Source of the DNA: Shinella zoogloeoides
Lineage (GTDB): Bacteria; Pseudomonadota; Alphaproteobacteria; Rhizobiales; Rhizobiaceae
DNA: 64,000 nt
Assembly: GCF_022682305.1 (NCBI RefSeq)
Contig: NZ_CP093528.1
Location: forward strand, 2,431,501 to 2,495,500
Direction of reading: 5' to 3'
Shown here: positions 60,795 through 64,000 of the stretch, piece after piece
Position numbering within the stretch: the first letter of the stretch is position 1
Layout: each line of letters starts with the position of its first letter
The notes under the pieces: model-generated
Told to the model about the DNA's origin: nothing
What the model saw: the letters and a program-made list of their open reading frames with translations, nothing else
Database searches by the model: none
Translations under genes and position numbers: made by a program

Positions 60795-60838
60795 CAAACG
60801 AAAAGGCCCCGGACACGTGTCCGGGGCCTTTTCGTTTG
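60795..60838. terminator. 44-bp perfect palindrome, bidirectional terminator
   Basis: CAAACGAAAAGGCCCCGGACAC followed by its exact complement GTGTCCGGGGCCTTTTCGTTTG, with no loop bases. It sits 14 bases after carA and 15 bases before the stop of the leftward MATE gene. The GC-rich core with A and T runs on both sides suits termination both ways. Confidence 0.88.
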
Positions 60839-60853
60839 GCGTTGCCGGTAAAT

Positions 60854-62230
60854 TCATGCCCCGGCTTGCCGCGTCACCAAGCGGTAGAACCGCCAGTTGA
60901 GCAGGATGGAAGCGGCGGAGAGACCGGCGAGGAAGCCGAACCACACGCCGATGCCGCCGAAGCCGGCCGGGAAGGCAAGGAACCAGGCGGAGAAGAAGCC
61001 GATGGGCCAATAGGAGATCAGCGCCATGACCATCGGGATGCGCGTATCCTTGAGGCCGCGCAGCAGGCCGGCGGCAATCGCCTGCATGCCATCGACAAGC
61101 TGGAAGATGCCCGCGACCACCACGAAGGGACCGGCAATCGCCAGGACGGCCGCCGAATCCGCGCCTGCCTTGTCGAGGAAGATCGAGGCGAGCGTCGTGG
61201 GAATGGCGGCGAAGAGGATGCCGCCGGTCACCGAAATGCAGGCCGCGACGATCAGCACCGCCCAGGAGGCGCGCACGATGCCGAGACGGTCGCCGCGCCC
61301 ATGCGCCACGCCGACCCGCACGGTGCCGGCCTGCGCCAGGCCGAGCGGCATCATGAAGGCAATGGAGGCGAGCTGGAGCGCGATACCATGGGCGGCGAGC
61401 TGCAGCGTGCCGATATTGCCCATCAGCAGCGAGGCCCCGGAAAAGAGGCTGACCTCGGCGAGCATGGTAAGGCCGATCGGCAGGCCGAGCTGGAGCACCT
61501 CGCGGAAGGCCGGCCAGTCGGGCTTCCAGAAGCGCACGAAAAGCTCGTAGCGGCGCATGTCGGCGCGCGTCTGGATATAGAGGGTGATGAGCAGGAAGCT
61601 CAGGAGATTGACGCCGAAGGAGACGATGGCCGCGCCGACGATGCCCATGGCCGGAAGACCGAAATGGCCGAGCACCAGCGCATAGGCGAGGACCGCGTTG
61701 ACGGTGAGCACGATGATCGTGATGTAGAGCACGATCCCGGCCCGGCCATGGGCGCTGACGAGGCCGCGCAGGGTCATGAACAGCAGCGCCGGCCCCATGC
61801 CCCATTGCGCGATTTTGAGATAGCTACCGGCAAGCGCCGCCACATCCGGCTTCTGGCCGGCATAAAGCAGGATGCGCTCGGCATTGAAGAAGATCGGCGA
61901 GACGAGCGCGGCATAGATCAGCACCACCCACATGCCCATGCGCACGGAGCGGCGCACGGACACGGTGTCGCCGCGGCCATAAGCCTGCGCCACCATGGGC
62001 ATGACGGCATTGGCGAAGCCCGAGCCAAGAATGAAGAGGGTGAAGAAGAAGGAGCTGGCCAGCACGATGGCCGCCAGATGCGCGGCACCGAGGCGGCCGA
62101 GGATCACCACGTCCGTCGTGTGGATGCCGAGCTGGGCGAGCTGCGCGCCGATAAGCGGCACGCCGAGCGCGAAGGTCGCCCGGAAATGCGCGCCCCAGCG
62201 ATTGTCCTCGCGATGCGATGCCATGTGCAT
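60854..62230 (-). CDS. MATE-family efflux transporter (NorM-like)
   Basis: A 458-residue membrane exporter with twelve spans in two similar halves. Typical stretches: ALGVPLIGAQLAQLGIHTTD, VVILGRLGAAHLAAI, GSGFANAVMPMVAQAYGRGD and, in the second half, LQLGLPIGLTMLAEVSLFSG and RVGVAHGRGDRLGI. It exports cationic drugs or metabolites using Na+ or H+ gradients. The start is one of two adjacent ATGs with GAGAAG upstream. Confidence 0.92.
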   Translation of the reverse strand: MHMASHREDNRWGAHFRATFALGVPLIGAQLAQLGIHTTDVVILGRLGAAHLAAIVLASSFFFTLFILGSGFANAVMPMVAQAYGRGDTVSVRRSVRMGMWVVLIYAALVSPIFFNAERILLYAGQKPDVAALAGSYLKIAQWGMGPALLFMTLRGLVSAHGRAGIVLYITIIVLTVNAVLAYALVLGHFGLPAMGIVGAAIVSFGVNLLSFLLITLYIQTRADMRRYELFVRFWKPDWPAFREVLQLGLPIGLTMLAEVSLFSGASLLMGNIGTLQLAAHGIALQLASIAFMMPLGLAQAGTVRVGVAHGRGDRLGIVRASWAVLIVAACISVTGGILFAAIPTTLASIFLDKAGADSAAVLAIAGPFVVVAGIFQLVDGMQAIAAGLLRGLKDTRIPMVMALISYWPIGFFSAWFLAFPAGFGGIGVWFGFLAGLSAASILLNWRFYRLVTRQAGA

Positions 62231-62379
62231 GATACTTCTCACTTTCGCATCGCTTCCGATCACAAGATCGGGTCGCGATCAATCGAATAGCATTGATGCT
62301 TTCATCAAAATGCGCGAAATCGGGCCTTATCCGCCGGTTCCGGCCGGAAATTTCGCTAAAATGTCACGGTGAAGGCCCG

Positions 62380-63630
62380 TCAGGCGCTTTTCGGCGCCAT
62401 ATCGCCGCTCGGGCCCACGCCCGCTCCCTTCAGCTTGACGAGGAAGATCACGAAGCCGACGAGCAGGATCAGCGCCGCGACCGCGAAGGGCGCGCCGGCG
62501 AAGGAGACCGGCGCGGACGGCGCGGTGAAACGGCTGAAGACCTGCGTGAAGATCAGCGGGCCGATGATGGTCGTGATCGAGGAAACGCTGGTCAGCGCGC
62601 CCTGCAGCTCGCCCTGCGCGGAAGCTGGTACGCGGGCGGAGGCGATGGAGCGCAGCGGCGGATCGGCCAGCGCCTCCAGCGCCGTCAGCACGATCACCAC
62701 ATAGACCATCCAGCCCTGCCATGCGGCGGCATAGCCCGACAGCGCCAGCACCGAGAAGACGAGGCCGAGAAGCGCGGTGCGGTATTCGCCGAGCCTGGGC
62801 ACGACGCGCGGCAGCACGAAGCCCATGACGACGGCCCCGCCGATCCCGAAGATGCCGAGCGACAGGCCGATCTCGCCCTCGCTCCAGCCATAACGATAGG
62901 AGGAGACGAAGGACCAGACGGACGGATAGACGGCATGCGCCAGCCCGTAGCAGAAGAACACGAGGCCGACCCAGAGCACGCCGGGATAATGGCGCATCTG
63001 GGCGAGCGCACCGAGCGGATTGGCGCGGGCAAGCTCGAAACGGCGGCGGTTCACGGGCAGAAGGCTCTCGGGCAGCAGGATCCAGGCGCCGAGGAAATTC
63101 AGGAAGGCGAGCGCCGCCGCGCCGTAGAAGGGAATGCGCGGGCCGAACTCGCCGAGAATCCCGCCGATCACCGGCCCTATGACGAAGCCCGTGCCGAAGG
63201 CGATGCCCATCAGGCCGAAATTCTTCGCCCGCGTCTCATCCGTCGATACATCGGCGATATAGGCGGCCGCCGTGCCGAAGCTTGCGCCGCTGAGGCCGGC
63301 CAGCACGCGACCGACGAACAGCATCCAGTAGCTCGTCGCCATGGCGCAGATCAGGTTGTCGATGGCGAAGGTGAGGATACAGGCAAGCAGCACCGGCCGC
63401 CGGCCGAAACGATCCGACAGGTTGCCGACGAAGGGCGCGAAGAGGAACTGCATGCCGGCATAGACGAGCAGCAGCCAGCCGCCGTCGATCGCCGCCTGGC
63501 TGATATCGTCGCCCGTCAGCTCGCGCAGATAGGCCGGCAGCACCGGCATGATGATGGCGATGCCGATCACGTCGAGGAACATGATCATGAAGACGAGAAA
63601 CAGCCCCCGCCGGGTGGACGTGGCATCCAT
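62380..63630 (-). CDS. MFS exporter, TCR/Tet-like
   Basis: A 416-residue drug:H+ antiporter type protein with twelve hydrophobic segments. The signature between spans 2 and 3 is [15 protein letters not shown], and motif C is [19 protein letters not shown]. The start [20 protein letters not shown] matches tetracycline-exporter-like carriers (TetA class). A true resistance role is not implied; many are chromosomal and of unknown substrate. It is leftward, just upstream of the MATE gene. Confidence 0.9.
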   Translation of the reverse strand: MDATSTRRGLFLVFMIMFLDVIGIAIIMPVLPAYLRELTGDDISQAAIDGGWLLLVYAGMQFLFAPFVGNLSDRFGRRPVLLACILTFAIDNLICAMATSYWMLFVGRVLAGLSGASFGTAAAYIADVSTDETRAKNFGLMGIAFGTGFVIGPVIGGILGEFGPRIPFYGAAALAFLNFLGAWILLPESLLPVNRRRFELARANPLGALAQMRHYPGVLWVGLVFFCYGLAHAVYPSVWSFVSSYRYGWSEGEIGLSLGIFGIGGAVVMGFVLPRVVPRLGEYRTALLGLVFSVLALSGYAAAWQGWMVYVVIVLTALEALADPPLRSIASARVPASAQGELQGALTSVSSITTIIGPLIFTQVFSRFTAPSAPVSFAGAPFAVAALILLVGFVIFLVKLKGAGVGPSGDMAPKSA

Positions 63631-63777
63631 GATGGTTCGACCTCGAAAATGAATGGTGCCCGCAAGAGGGCGGAAATGTCAGGCGGCGAGTTCTATTTCA
63701 CTTTTTCCGCCGAAACAATCCGTGAACATTGCAAAAATTTTGATGGCTTGGATACATTTTCCTGATGAAAAGCAAAA

Positions 63778-63805
63778 AACCCTTCGGCCGGCGGGCCGAA
63801 GGGTT
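63778..63805. terminator. Terminator of the leftward metallopeptidase gene
   Basis: AACCCTTCGGCC-GGCG-GGCCGAAGGGTT, a 12-bp stem with a six-A run on the left (U-run for the leftward transcript), 27 bases after the stop of the following gene. Confidence 0.88.
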
Positions 63806-63831
63806 CATTCGGTGGCGCGTGAAACGAGGTT

Positions 63832-64000
63832 TCAGACGTCGCCCTTGAACGTGTCGCAGGCATCGACGCGGCCGGTATCGAAGCCGCGCTTGAACCAGCG
63901 GCGACGCTGGTCGGATGTGCCGTGATTGAAGCTTTCCGGCACGACATAGCCCTGCATGCGCTTCTGCAGCGTGTCGTCGCCGATCTGGGTGGCGGCGTTC
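63832..64000 (-). CDS. Neutral zinc metallopeptidase, YpfJ-like, C-terminal part only
   Basis: The last 55 codons of a leftward gene that enters from the right edge. The visible part reads [20 protein letters not shown], then [20 protein letters not shown], and ends [11 protein letters not shown], which is the conserved C-terminus of the YpfJ-type putative neutral zinc metallopeptidases. The catalytic HExxH would be upstream, outside the window. Confidence 0.82.
   Translation of the reverse strand, partial: NAATQIGDDTLQKRMQGYVVPESFNHGTSDQRRRWFKRGFDTGRVDACDTFKGDV

Noticed and set aside
60795..60838. Palindrome as an insertion-sequence end or transposon scar
   Set aside because: No target duplication or transposase nearby, and its position between convergent genes explains it as a terminator.

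Overview
The window looks like a chromosomal segment of an alphaproteobacterium of the Rhizobiales, most likely the Rhizobiaceae (Rhizobium, Agrobacterium, Ensifer or Shinella-like). The evidence is the high-GC codon use, the Aap-type amino-acid ABC permeases, the large RpoD, the DUF1989, GFA and DUF1428 families, and a perfect alphaproteobacterial SOS box (GTTC-N7-GTTC). The genus is an inference.

Layout. 0-4.1 kb: a leftward eptA - response regulator - sensor kinase operon resembling pmrCAB (lipid A modification). 4.2-5.7 kb: a small membrane protein, a GST and a HbpS/GlcG-like secreted protein. 5.8-12.8 kb: a leftward cluster with an Aap-like binding protein, two permeases, an amidohydrolase and a FixL/FixJ-like two-component pair. 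No ABC ATPase is present, and three TGTACRATG sites lie upstream. 13.4-19.1 kb: an MFS carrier divergent from a TPR/HTH-like regulator and a beta-propeller protein, then a DUF1989 protein and a patatin. 19.2-23.4 kb: a less GC-rich stretch with an MgtC-family protein and an autotransporter.

23.4-39.7 kb: an integrated element of about 16.2 kb in the 3' end of a CAU-anticodon tRNA gene, bounded by a 17-bp repeat. It encodes a tyrosine recombinase, two leftward DNA-binding-type genes, and a complete HK97-type head (portal, protease, capsid, connectors, HNH, large terminase). It also has a tail tube, tail chaperones, tail completion proteins and a tape measure carrying an M15 peptidase. I see no tail tip, fibre, lysis or canonical small terminase gene. 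It is either a deleted siphophage or a satellite that borrows its distal tail and lysis. Seven copies of the palindrome TTGCAAC-NN-GTTGCAA (two arms shortened to six bases in some copies) are scattered inside its coding sequences, three of them within 110 bp at the start of the terminase gene. This is the most interesting signal in the window.

39.7-64 kb: core chromosome. It holds a SIMPL protein, small stress-type proteins, an alpha/beta hydrolase, a LIV-type binding protein, a muramidase-like lipoprotein, rpoD, tdh-kbl flanked by two GFA genes, a methyltransferase, an SDR, recQ with an SOS box, a VOC protein, dnaG, a GatB/YqeY protein, carA, a MATE exporter, a Tet-like MFS exporter, and the end of a zinc metallopeptidase. 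rpoD and dnaG, usually neighbours, are separated by about 8 kb.
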